A DNA stretch of 64,000 nucleotides from Malus domestica (Eukaryota; Streptophyta; Magnoliopsida; Rosales; Rosaceae): assembly GCF_042453785.1 (NCBI RefSeq), contig NC_091667.1, positions 36,696,001-36,760,000 of the forward strand, written 5' to 3'. The notes beneath the pieces are model-generated. The model did not search any database. It had not been told where the DNA came from and saw nothing but the letters and a program-made list of their open reading frames with translations. The number at the start of each line of letters is the position of its first letter. Within the stretch, counting starts at the first letter, position 1. The translations under genes were made by a program, and so were the position numbers. Below, piece after piece: positions 11,579-22,779 of this stretch.

Positions 11579-11586
11579 GGGTATAC

Positions 11587-12208
11587 CTTCATCTTCAAGG
11601 CAAGAAGAAGAAGAAATTGAAATGAGAAAATAGAAAATTGGGTTAGAGCGGTTGCTTCTAAGCCGCGTGGACTATTCTCCTTGGCCGTTAGTCCTCAACG
11701 TCAAAGTTGTTGAATGACGAATGGTTTCATATTCTCATCTCGCACCGTCGGATTTCAATTCCTAACCTTTGCCCCACTAACACGCAAACTTGCATTACAA
11801 GGCCCCAGATATTCTCCCCTGCTCGTGTGCTTGATCAAATCTGAGCCTCTGTTTCTTCAGTCAAGTAATCAACGGTTCAGATTTAATTTTAACAAAGGAC
11901 TTGTAAGCTCATTAGAAACTCCTGCAAACCTCCGCCTCATCCTCCCTCAACAACCAGTCAACCCTCACTTGGAAATAACAGCAGCGGGAAACGTTCAAGT
12001 CTGAATTTCACAACCTTTTCCTTTCTTTCTCTGTTAATCTATTAACTAATGTAGTTGGACAACTTTGATCAAGTCATCCGCAAGTTTACAACACGTCTAT
12101 GTAAATATTGCTTAATTGTATTGTTTTTATTTGTACATCGTTTGATCAGAATGATGTGATATGTATGGTTGCTCGTATGAAACAAACGACTGGTTCATCT
12201 ATAAAACA
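11587..12208. other. Intergenic, nothing recognised
   Basis: A 96-codon plus-strand open frame at 11714-12004 has no recognisable family, domain or splice context. I see no other structure. Confidence 0.4.
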
Positions 12209-12320
12209 AAGGAAAACTAATGAAAATGATTTGAAAACTTTGAATTTTAACCAAAAGGACAAAAATGTGTTGTAAGTGAATAGTACAAAGAGTGACTTTT
12301 TAGAGTAAAAATGTCTTTAA
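12209..12320 (+). repeat. Dispersed repeat B, copy 1
   Basis: It contains GGAAAACTAATGAAAATGAT followed by TTGAAAACTTTGAATTTTAA. It matches copies near 17802-17945 (same strand) and 30774-30903 (opposite strand). Probably a short MITE; the ends were not resolved. Confidence 0.6.
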
Positions 12321-12654
12321 AAGTTAAAAATGAACACTACCATGAATGTTTTGTTAAGACTTCCATAAGACAATTGAATTTATATAAGCGGCAACGAAAG
12401 AATGTCAAAGTTTTCATTCATGAGAAAATCACACGTATCATCAATTCCTCCTCCTCTACATCACAACTTCCATTTCCAAACAAACAGGAAAGTGCTACTG
12501 CTACTACTACCAACCGTGTCCTTGTAGAAGGAAATATGAACTTTATATAACATACTAGTAAAAAGCTCACGCAAATGAGACCATGAACCCTTGGTTCCGT
12601 GCTAGGCTGGGAAGGTTGCTTTTAGTAGCTAGCAGATGTCGGAGAATGGACTCA

Positions 12655-14441
12655 CTACTGGACCGGATCACTTCCTTCCACTTTCCTTCCACCCTCTTCC
12701 TGAGCTGAAACTTTTTCCGTCGTCTTCTGGCCCACTTCTGTTGCCGCCCTGGCAGCCCTTCTAAAAGCATCGGTTACCCATGATGTCCCAGTCAATACGT
12801 AACGATTCTGCATGATTGCAGATCCAGCACTACTCACCGTTTGCTCAGCAGCTGAAAACGCAATCTTGGTCTTCTCAGAAACCTGAAACCTTTCATCCAT
12901 TTGCTTCACCTTATCATTTACCATGGTTGTGCCAGCACTAAGTTTATCAGTGAAACCAATCTTTTGGTCCAAAGAAGAAACTGTGGCCGTCGCAGTGGAA
13001 CTAAGCTGGTGTTTCTCATCAAAGGCCTTTGCCTTGTTGATCGCATCTTTTCCCAAAATGAATCCTTTGGCGAGCATGCTGCTCACGACATCCTCTGCGT
13101 TGTGAACAGCAGGTTGAGCACCAACAGGACTAAAATTTTCTGTTGCCTGTGGAGGATGAAAAACTGAACGCCGTCAGAAGCAATTATTATCGATGATAGA
13201 CGAAAAGGTGCCCTTAGAAAATAATATTACAGTTGGAAGTGCTGAAGCCACAGCAGCTGGAAGCTTGTAATCTGGAGCCAGATCTATGGTAACGGACTGA
13301 TCGACAATTGTTGCTCCCTGAAAGATAAGACACATAATTAAGAAAATCAGATGAGATGACAATAAAACTGATTTAGAGTAATCAGAATATCAGATTCCAC
13401 CCGGTTTCCATTAGATAGGCAAGTTCACAAAAAAAAGTAAAATGTCGGGAACATAAGTTAAACAACTAAGGAAAAAAAGGACAAGAAGAGAAAAAAGAAA
13501 ACTAGAGAAGCGTTCAGAAGTGAATGACCGAAAGAAGCACTGAAGTTTCTGCCCCCTTGAAATCCTTGAAGGTTACATATGCAACCTGAGACCTCTCGCT
13601 GTCACTGCAATAAAGAAGAAAAGAAATAAACTTCCTGCGTCTCAATGCATTAAGACAATTAGCAAACGGAAGAGAGAGAGAGAGAGAGAGAGAAGAAATG
13701 CAACCCTTGAATTTCAATGTATTCAATATCACCAGAGAAGGAAAAGAAGTCCTTTAAATCAAGTTCCGTTGCACCGAGGGAGACATTGCTAACTTTCACC
13801 GTCCTTATCTGTCATGTGAAATTGAGTGGATGCATGTAAGCATGAATATGGAGTAAAGAAATGACGATCGCATTGTATAAATCATAGCACGCCCATATTA
13901 ACGATGATCACATCTGCACAACTGGCATTCTACTGAAAAACATCAGAAAACCTATACTATGCTCTCTTACAGTTACAGCCAAAGTTTCAAACGGATACTT
14001 ACCACAAACAAAAGCACTTTCCTTTCGATAAAGAGAACAAGTGTAATTATGGAAAGGAAATGCTTTCTAGTACAAATTAAAGAAATTAAAATAAAGCCCT
14101 TTCCTTTCCAAAAAGAAAAAAAAAATGAAAAAGAAAAAAGTTAGATCGGACTAATACTGTATAAGGGGATGTGTTCCTAAATGCAAGAAGCACTAAAGAC
14201 TCACAATTCAGATTCCGCAACAAATTTTCTATTTGAATTCATCACAATTTGTAAATGAAAAACAAAAAAAAACAGAGCGTAGAATCATAAAATCCAACAA
14301 CATTACATAAAACGGGATCAAACATTCAAAACCAAATTTTTTAATTCGGTAAGGTAACGATATTTATTTAAGAAAGGAGATAACAAAATGAATCAAACCA
14401 TATACACTTAAAAAAAATGACATTGCACTCACCTCCATCAT
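12655..14441 (-). CDS. BPA1: BPA1-type RRM protein (binding partner of ACD11)
   Basis: Five exons (14433-14441, 13705-13808, 13529-13604, 13231-13317, 12655-13146) join in phase with GT-AG sites to about 255 residues. The first exon holds only three codons, as is usual for this family. The N-terminal RRM-like domain (about residues 4-75) reads RTVKVSNVSLGATELDLKDF, YIEIQGDSERSQVAYVTFKD and GAETSVLLSGATIVDQSV. A Lys/Ala-rich C-terminal half follows (MLAKGFILGKDAINKAKAFD, FRRAARAATEVGQKTTEKVS). BPA1 family members bind the sphingolipid transfer protein ACD11 and restrain cell death in Arabidopsis; RNA binding is doubtful there. The gene starts head-to-head with the syntaxin gene, with 626 bp between start codons. 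Confidence 0.93.
13675..13693. repeat. (GA)n microsatellite in a BPA1 intron
   Basis: About nine GA repeats just 3' of an exon boundary on the minus strand, where they read as a pyrimidine (TC) tract. Confidence 0.7.
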
Positions 14442-15066
14442 CAAACTGAAGGCGTGTTTGCAGTTTGCTTGATTCCAGAGAAGAAATAAAAGGAGAGAGA
14501 GAGAATGAGAGAAAGAGAGATACAGAGAGGGACGAAGGGAGGGAGGAAAGCGGTTGTTAGGGAGGGTGCCAGGAGGGCTGCGTGGCAAAGTATGTTACGA
14601 GTGAGTCAGGTGATGTCAGTTGCTATAATTTGGGCCGAAACCCAATCCAACGTTATAAAATTGGGCTGGCTCTGAGGCCTGCTAAAGCCTTGAACAGCTG
14701 TTGTCGCTTGAGGGTCCCACTGGCGGACATTTAGGAGGGTGGGGTGGGGTGAGACGGTGGGGAGTCCGTCTTGCCGGAATACCAACATAGTTTGACCTTT
14801 CCTATCGAGTAGAGTTGGATTTTTATCTGAGAGAGAAGAGAAAGAAGTGATTGGATTGAATCAACTGTACTTATTGTAAAGGCATTGTAACAAAACAACC
14901 AAACCAAACCAAACCATACCAACGAAATTTCCTTGGTCAGTCTTTGTCTGCAGCCAACCACCAAACACCGCAATCCAAGGGAAGCAACTCCAAAACACAA
15001 GGAAGGGAACAGCCGCAGCAGCAGCAGCAAAGAAGCAACAAAAAAAAAAAAAAAGTGGAAGGAAGA
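14442..15066. promoter_or_regulatory. Shared divergent promoter region, BPA1 (-) and SYP2-type syntaxin (+)
   Basis: The 625-bp space lies between two divergent start codons. It contains GA-rich sequence on the BPA1 side (14490-14560) and purine/CAG-rich leader sequence on the syntaxin side. No TATA element was convincingly assigned. Confidence 0.5.
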
Positions 15067-17208
15067 ATGAGTTTCCAAGATCTTGAGGCTGGTTCTTCTC
15101 CCCAACAGCAACAGCAGCAACAACGACGACCTTTCGTTTACTCGAATGCAATTCAGAACCAGCAGCAGCAGCAAAATCGAAATCAATATCTTTACGAGCC
15201 GTCTCAGGCCCTGTCTGCCGGGATTTTCCAGATCAACACCGCCGTATCCACTTATTACCGCCTCGTCAATTCCCTCGGCACCCCCAAAGACACCCTTCAA
15301 CTCCGCGACAAGCTGTCAGTACTACTTTTCATATTCTCATTTTCTTCTTCTTCTTAATAATAATTCTTCCCGTCTTTTCAATTTCTTGTTAGGTTTGTAT
15401 AATAAACATATAATTTGCTTGATTGATTGATTGTACATTGAGAGTTACCAATGTTCCGACCTAATTCACTGTTGATCTAAATTGGGAATTGGGAGTTTGC
15501 ACTGGCAGGCGTAAGACAAGGGCGCATATTGGGCAGTTGGTGAAAGATACTTCAGACAAACTCAAGCAAGCTAGTGAAACTGATCACCATGCCCAAGTTA
15601 CTGTAAGCATTCAATTCATTATACCTGTCTAACTATGTTCAGTAAGCTGTTATTATCGGACTTCACCCTTTTTGGGTGACAAACTGCAGGTTGTCAAGAA
15701 GATTACGGATGCTAAGCTTGCAAAGGATTTCCAGGCGGTTCTCAAAGAATTTCAGAAGGCTCAGAGGCTTGCAGCTGAAAGGGAAACAACATATGCTCCC
15801 TTTGTTCCCAAAGACGTTCTTCCATCCAGGTATTATCTTGTTACATGTTCTTACTAAAAGGAACACGCGTTTACACAAGCATTCAAGTTTCTGTAAAGTG
15901 TAACCTTGCACGTCTAAGTTGATCGATGATTTAACTTTAATTCTTCTCTTTATTATTTATATGTTCTACTCATCAATTCCTTTCATCGTATTGTGCAGTC
16001 ATCCTGCCCATGAGCAGGAGATGAGTTCATCTAGGAGTTCCAAACAGCAAACTCTTCTTCTAGAATCAAAAAGGTGGGCAACTTAATATACTTCCAGAAG
16101 TTGAGAAACTTCTGTTATTTGTCTCTCTAATACCCTGAAGGAAAATTCGTCATCCTAAAACCATAGCAATCTTCGAGTTTCTAGATGAGCCACGTCCCTT
16201 AAAAGGAAAGGAATACCTTCTTAACTAGTTATTGGGATTTTTCTTTTGTGCCTGATCCTAAAGGTTCTCCATTTCACCGATAAAATTGTTACATGGATTG
16301 TGTTGACCCCTCTCATTGTTTTGTGAGCTTTGATAGGCCAGGTGAATGTATATTCTTTCCCATGGTGATGTTTTCTCCTTATTTTTTATTTTTTATTTTA
16401 TATGGAAACACATCTTCTAACTGCGTAACATTCTCCAGTAATTGGGACCTGCCCTGCAAATTAGTTATTGCCCTAGATGTTGAGTGCCTTATGTGATGCA
16501 ACTGGAATCCATGGTTAAGTTATAGATTTGAATATGTTGTATGCAGACAAGAGGTTGTACTTGCGGACAATGAGATTGCATTCAATGAAGCCATTATTGA
16601 AGAAAGGGAGCAAGGGATCCAAGAAATTCAACAACAGATCAGTGAGGTTAATGAGATTTTCAAAGATCTAGCTGTACTGGTCCATGATCAAGGAGCTATA
16701 ATCGGTTAGTCCAGTTTCTGTTCATTGTTACTCGGAAATTGAATTTGTGTTTGTTGAGTCACTTGTACTTTGTGTGCCCTGCTTTGAACGATGCTGTCTG
16801 TATATGTGTGTTTTTCAGATGATATTGGTTCTAACATTGAGAACTCCCACGCTGCAACTGTGCAAGCTACCTCCCACCTTGTGAAAGCATCCAAGACCCA
16901 AAGATCTAATTCATCTCTGGTAATTTTCTTTTCCTTCAACACGAGTTTGTTCAACCCGATTCCTGTTTTCTCTTGTTTTGTGTATTCAACTCCAAGATAA
17001 GTTGCTATTCAAAATTTTTAACCAAAGGATGCGATATATTGGCTGGATTGATATACGTAGTTGTTTAATTTCTTTATTTCAGCTATTATATATAAAGCAT
17101 TGAATTCATAGAGGTTGCTAATTATTTGTGATATTTGGGCAGACTTGTTTGCTGTTGGTGATATTTGGAGTCATCCTCATCATTGTGATTATAGTTGTGG
17201 TGGCTTGA
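15067..17208 (+). CDS. SYP22: SYP2-type Qa-SNARE syntaxin (SYP21/SYP22-like)
   Basis: A Qa-SNARE that drives fusion of vesicles with the prevacuolar compartment and vacuole. Seven exons (15067-15314, 15509-15602, 15690-15829, 15999-16073, 16547-16704, 16819-16919, 17143-17208) join in phase to about 293 residues. It starts with the family's MSFQDLEAG. The Habc region contains [20 protein letters not shown] and [20 protein letters not shown]. The SNARE motif (about residues 190-250) includes [19 protein letters not shown] with the central Gln. The tail anchor is [20 protein letters not shown]. Position matches Arabidopsis SYP21 (At5g16830), while residue choice is often nearer SYP22, so paralog naming is uncertain. 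The N-terminus has two Gln runs longer than in Arabidopsis. An in-frame upstream ATG at 14944 would add a Gln/Lys-rich extension but is unlikely to be the start. Confidence 0.93.
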
Positions 17209-17800
17209 GCAGTGATCAAAAGGAATGATATAAAGTATTGGAAGTGGTTGGTGGTGGTGTTTCCTTGCAAGAAGAGCTCCTCTCCGTGTCTCCTCTCCTC
17301 TCCTCTCCTTCAACTTTGAACTGGGTCTGATGCTAATGCCAAACGACTCAGATTCACCTCTTGGTGTTGGAGTGGTTGGCATCCTGAACAGTTACTACGT
17401 ATACGTGGGGTATAGAACCTGAACCCCATCCAAGATTAGAAGCATTAAGCATAGAACAAGCAAACATATGTATTTATCATTTTTTCAGTAAACTAATGAT
17501 ATATTTTCTATTTTTTTCTTTTTTAAGTTTCAAACGGTAGGGATTTTTACACTCTTGTTTTTTCCTTTTATTGTCATTTCCTTGTTTCTATCACGTTTCT
17601 GTCCCTTTATTCTGTTTTGATATATAAAATTCAAAGGCTAGGAAAAGATATGGAGGAAGAGAAAAATGGAGTTGAAAAATCGCTTCCGTTTCCTCTTTTA
17701 TTTATTTATTTATTTTTATTTTTTTAAAGATATGGACATATGATGAAAACCTACGAATTCCTATTTTATATAATTAAACATGCCCTTAAACTTAAAATTA
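17209..17800. other. 3' UTR of the syntaxin gene and AT-rich intergenic DNA
   Basis: The first ~400 bases look like 3' UTR. A CTCTCCTCTC run lies near 17290. The rest has T-rich tracts and no gene. Confidence 0.5.
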
Positions 17801-17801
17801 A

Positions 17802-17945
17802 AGGAAAATGAATGAAAATGATTTGAAAACTTTGAATTTTAACGATAAAGACAAAATAAAGGATAAACTGAAGAGTATTATAATTGACTTTTTAATGTAA
17901 AAATATGAATTTTCGTTAAAGTAAATAATACCAAAAGTTTTTCGT
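17802..17945 (+). repeat. Dispersed repeat B, copy 2
   Basis: It carries AATGAATGAAAATGATTTGA and AACTTTGAATTTTAACGATA, then TTGACTTTTTAATGTAAAAA. It matches copy 1 (12209) and, in the opposite direction, copy 3 (30774). Confidence 0.65.
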
Positions 17946-18049
17946 TAAAATTCTTTTAAATTAATTGATTTACACACAAGAAAAAAGGTAAATAAAAAGG
18001 AAAGCTTAGCGGAGAAAAAAAGAATGGATGCTTTCTGTTTGTGTAAGCC

Positions 18050-19701
18050 CGTTTGAGAGAGAGTAAGAGTTGAGCCCAAGAAACTTCAACACAACCCATC
18101 TTGAAAAGCGAAGAATAAAGAAAAAGAGAGAATAAACTAAAACAAGGGAACAGGTTCCTTGCTGCAAAGTCTTGGTCTCTTTGGATTGGAATTTTGATGG
18201 ATGGATGTTTCCTTGTTCGACAGAGCTTGAGCTTAAGCTGAGACGACAAACTTAGTGGATTCCAAATCTCTATTTTCTCACAGAAACCCATCCTTCCTTC
18301 CTTACTTCCGGCGTCGCAGCCACCCACCCCACCCCACCCCACCCCACCAAGGTAACCTGACTGAGATCTCTCACCTAAGTTTGCTTTCTGTTCCTTATTT
18401 TTTTTTTTATCAAATTATTCTTCAGGTCAGGCATTACTTGTTAATATTCTTTTCTTTCTGTGGAACAAGGATTATTAATACGCGGTTCTTGTTTCTAAGA
18501 ATTCAATTGGTATTACTATTAGTATTATTACATGATTTCTTTCTCTTGTTTTTGCACTTTGTGTTATCAGTTGACTATGACAATTCATCATTCCCCCACA
18601 CTTTGGTTTGATGCACTTGAAGAATTGACCTTGTTTGTCTCTCTCTCATTATAAGAAGATTGTAAGATGTTCTTCTTGCAGCTGCAGGCCTTTCCAGTTC
18701 ATAGAATTCGATTCAATTGGACTATTACACAATTTCCCAACTACTCAATTGCCCTCTTTTCTTCGTATTCTTAATTCCAAATTTATCGTGTTCCTTATCT
18801 TGACTTGAATAGACACGATCCTGTCTGTATTCACTCCCATAAACCTTTCTGATAATCTTTCTTTTGGAATAAACTTCAAGACTTGATTTTTGGTAAAACA
18901 AAAACAATGACGTCCCTAGTTCACTCTGCAGATCACGTCTCGAGAGTCCTGTTCCCACTCACTGTCAAGGAAAGCGTCAGTCCAAGTAAATACTTGTTGT
19001 ACCCATGATTTTATGTTTCACCTCTTTTCCTGTAATAATGCATAAGCGTGCCTGCTCTGTTATGCTTCTTTGTGCTTATTATCTTGGCAAACAATGCCCT
19101 TACATCGGTTACCTCCACGTGGTACACTACTCACCCTCTACTGTACAGGATAATGTACTCAACTTGTTATTCTCAATTTGCTTTTCAGTATGATACACAA
19201 ATTTACCAATTCTTTTTTATTTTTTTTCAATTCTGGAAGCAAAGAAGTTACATTCAAGCGGCCAATAAATATGAGATCAAGAAAGGGAATTTGGAATTTG
19301 CAGAGTAGTTGATCCTGAATGTTGTTTTCGAAGAAGATTTCTTTTTTCAAATCTCATCTTGGAAATTAAATGGGACATTAGAAAATCATCTACCACCTCA
19401 CTCTGCTAACTTCTATGTTATATTTTGAGGCAACCTAGTGATATTTGAAAGTTCGAAGGTGCTAATCTTCATTACCTTGTGGATTTCATAGACGCATCAG
19501 GTTTTTCAACCTGTTATTGTCATATTGCTGTTTGTATTAATGATTTGCAAATATGAAAATTATTGGAAGGTGTCATTCCTTTTGCAGTTGACGTAAACTA
19601 CTGCATGGCGTCTGTGGCTGATGTGGCATAAATGGAAGGAGAAGTTGCGCAGATTCTCCAAGTATATCAAGTCTTTGCTGGGGATTGACAACACAATCCC
19701 A
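18050..19701 (+). other. 5' untranslated exons and intron of the N-acetyltransferase gene
   Basis: About 18050-18350 looks like a first non-coding exon, with a CCCCA run at 18328-18349 directly before a GTAACC donor. An acceptor TTTTGCAG ends at 19587, so 19588-19701 is a second leader segment before the ATG. A long 5' UTR intron of about 1.2 kb would result. This is inferred from splice signals only. Confidence 0.45.
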
Positions 19702-21472
19702 ATGGTGAACCCAAAACTTCCCTGGCGTCCAGCCATATCCTATAGGCCTATACAACCATCTGACCTTGAGATCTTAGAGAAAATCCATGCTGATTTGTTT
19801 CCCATTAGGTACGTAATCTCATTTGCAACTTTCGCATGGGCATGTTCTTTGCTACCATGACACAGCTTTCTACAAAAGGTTTTGCCAATCTCTACAGGTA
19901 TGAGGCTGAGTTTTTCCAAAATGTCGTCAATGGACATGATATTGTGTCATGGGCAGCTGTTGATCGAAGTCGTCCAAATGGTCAAAGTGATGAACTTATT
20001 GGATTTGTAACTGCACGAGTTGTTCCTGCAAGAGAAAGTGAGGTGTGTCCTCTATATTCCTGCCTCTTTCTTTCCTGTGTGAATTTATGGGGAGGAATCA
20101 CCACTAACCGTAAATTATATTGGTTATTATTTGGTCTTTCTGGTTTAATTGAAGTCATTGGAAAATTGGGAGTATTTACCGAGGTTTACATTCACGATTT
20201 TGCAAGTATATGGAAGTATGGTTTGCTGCATTGTTTTGTTCAAGTTTCCTGATTTACCCTAACTCTTTTATGAAAAAACCATTGGTCTTGTAGATTGGGG
20301 ATTTGCTCAGTTTTGACTCGTCAAATTCAGATCAGACGTTGGTCTACATTTTGACACTGGGAGTGGTAGAATCTTTCAGAAATCTTGGCATAGGTAAAAG
20401 TTTGTCTCCTTTTTGTTATGGAGGCTAAGACTTTCTTTCACCATTTGGTAATTTTTTTTTCCTTGGACTTGCAGCATCAGCACTTATTCGTGAGGTCATA
20501 AAATATGCCTCAAGTATTCCAACCTGCCGAGCAATTTACTTGCACGTCATTTCTTACAATAATTCTGCAATCCATTTGTACCAAAAAATGTCATTCATGT
20601 GTGTAAGAAGGTTGGAAGGCTTTTACTTGATCAATGGTCAGCATTATGATTCATATCTGTTTGTGTACTATGTAAATGGTGGCCGATCTCCTTGCTCCCC
20701 ATTGTAAGTATAGCATGCTTCTTTTTTGGTTCGTTCTAATATACCATGTTGTTTTGATGAAGAAAATATTTTCCTTTTTCTTTAATAAAAGATGATTGCA
20801 GAATTTTTAGAAAATAAAACATTTTGGCTACTTGCAGTGGACATGTTTAGCTCGCTCGATTGGCCCATTGCATGGATTTGCATTCTTTAGAGGCAATGTA
20901 AATATATAAACAAGTTTAAAAGATGAGGAGAAAGACGTAACAAAAACCAAGTTTTCAATTAATTTTTGTTATTAATATGCATTTATCTGCTAGATATAGG
21001 TATCTTGAATCTCTGAAGTTGTAAGTTATTATACTTGTATGTCCAGCTATTAAAAACGTAGAGTTTACACATTTTTTGTTGAAATTCCTCAACAAAATGA
21101 TGCAGGGAAAGGATTGTCTAGTAGAAGATAATAAGAAACGTGCAATAGTGGAGAGAACCATAGCTTAGATGCATGTGACATTGTGTTTTATATACTTGTA
21201 AAAAATAAAGTCTCTGTCTTGTCAAGTACTTGTAAACTGAACAGGTTATTGATTGTTATTTTGGGATTGTTTTATGTTGCAGGGAGCTGGTTACAGGAAC
21301 GCTGAATTGTATGAGGAATGGTCTTAAGTCTCTGCTTGCAATGCTACGGAAGAACGAAGACAGGAAGGTGTCAAAGTGGGCGAAATGTAAAGAAACCCAT
21401 AGCCATATATCAACTGCACAAAACAGGAGAAACCTGACTGCAGCAGAGTGTACAGGGTATGAGTATGTTTGA
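19702..21472 (+). CDS. MCC1/NAA60-type GNAT N-acetyltransferase
   Basis: Five coding exons (19702-19808, 19898-20042, 20294-20393, 20475-20703, 21283-21472) join in phase to about 256 residues starting MVNPKLPWRP. The GNAT domain (about residues 12-185) shows SYRPIQPSDLEILEKIHADL, the core strand YILTLGVVESFRNLGIASAL, which includes the acetyl-CoA-binding loop R-N-L-G-I-A, and YLHVISYNNSAIHLYQKMSF. The C-terminus ends in YEYV like its Arabidopsis relatives. Family members are Arabidopsis MCC1 (At3g02980, linked to histone acetylation and meiosis) and NAA60 (At5g16800, a plasma-membrane N-terminal acetyltransferase). Gene order supports At5g16800. A longer start at 19621 is open in frame but not conserved. 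Confidence 0.9.
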
Positions 21473-21684
21473 TTTGTTTGTTCAAATTAGAGGTTGGATC
21501 AACGGACGGAGATGAGCAATGATGAGTGAGCAGGAGGGGAAGTTATGTTGATGCAAAGTTATAAACGTTGCTTTCTCCCCATGCATTCGGGTTTAACCTT
21601 ACCAATATACATTTACATTTACCGCGGAATAACATGTCAATGTAATAAGCGTTGTAGTGTTGTACTTGGATTGGATGAAGTTAA

Positions 21685-22006
21685 GGGCTGGTTTGGTATT
21701 GTTGTGCTTTGAAAAAAAGTTGGTTCCGCTGTGCAGTGAGAATAAGCGGCTGTGAAATAAAGCTGTTGAGTGTTTGGTAAACTTTTTTGTAAAAATGCTT
21801 TTGAAAAAAAAACAGTATTGTAGTGTTTGGTAAACTTTTATGTAAAACAGATGTGAAAAAAAACCGGTTTTTCAAAGTTAGGTTTTACAACTTCTTGTTT
21901 TTGGCTTTTTTTTCATCCAAAGCTGTGAAAAAAAGCTGAAGCTGAATGTTTATCGAACACAAAAAAAACTCATTTTTTCAGAATCACCTCAGTACCAAAC
22001 CAGGCC
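21685..22006 (+). mobile_element. TIR MITE, family A copy 2 (Tourist/PIF-like)
   Basis: A 322-bp element starting GGGCTGGTTTGGTATTG and ending CAGTACCAAACCAGGCC, so the ends are about 14-17 bp inverted repeats. It is flanked by TAA at 21682-21684 and 22007-22009, the 3-bp duplication expected of PIF/Harbinger-type elements. It sits about 200 bp beyond the acetyltransferase stop codon. Confidence 0.85.
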
Positions 22007-22009
22007 TAA

Positions 22010-22620
22010 ATATAACAAACAGGGTGTCACTTGTGAGATCCTTGATTACTTGTTAATATGGTCTTTTTAATCTTTAAGTTATTCTGAACCTCAAGAATCT
22101 GGAAAAGAACCAAATAACTGCTCCTCAAGAACAAAATGTTGTTTTTACAACATCGATCATTCTACGACACATTAGTACATTTTATCTTAATGAAATGTCG
22201 ACTCACATATTGTATAGAATTTAGGACAAGGTCATCTCACAGTCACTAATAAGCTCTCCACCTCCCTCCAGGCTCCAGTAAAAAAAAAACCTAAAAATTC
22301 TTGGGAGTGCACGTAACGTTAGTATATATTGCCCAAAATGTAAATGGGGAATATAAGCCTCCATTAATAGTTAGAAGGTGGGGACTTTTGACTAGGTCTT
22401 GTATCCACTCCACTGAATCGAATCGATTAATAATAATAGTTGCCCTTCCTCCGCCCCAACCCCAACTAAACATAGTCTACTCATTTTTGATTGGCAGAAA
22501 CAGAAACAAAATTAGTGTGTGGTCAAGTCTAGTGGTGTGTCCGTTAATTAAGACAACGAAATATTTCGAGGGAGAGTTGCCCTTAATTTTTGGGGCGGAG
22601 GGAAACTCAGCCTCCAGCCT
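22010..22620. other. Upstream region of the EXORDIUM-like gene
   Basis: AT-rich in its left half. No gene, tRNA or clear repeat ends were recognised. Confidence 0.4.
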
Positions 22621-22779
22621 CACGCACGCATGCATGCATGCATACATGTGTCTTCCATTAATATATAGGGGCGAGATACAGAAGAGAGGAAACGACAGAA
22701 AAGTGGCAATTGAAAAAGAAAAAAAAAAGAAAAAAAAAGAAAAAAAAAAGAAAAAAAAGAGGCAAGGAGTAAATTTATA
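22621..22779 (+). promoter_or_regulatory. Core promoter and leader of the EXORDIUM-like gene
   Basis: CATGCATGCATGCAT (RY-type motif) at about 22627-22642 is followed by a TATA-like TTAATATATAGG at about 22658-22669. Then comes a purine-only leader of A-rich AAAAAGAAAA repeats (22710-22762) directly before the ATG. Confidence 0.55.

Noticed and set aside
11714-12004. 96-codon plus-strand ORF
   Set aside because: No recognisable domain or splice context; composition not clearly coding.
18255-18958. Open frames in the leader of the acetyltransferase gene
   Set aside because: They lie in a probable 5' UTR exon and intron; low complexity and no homology.
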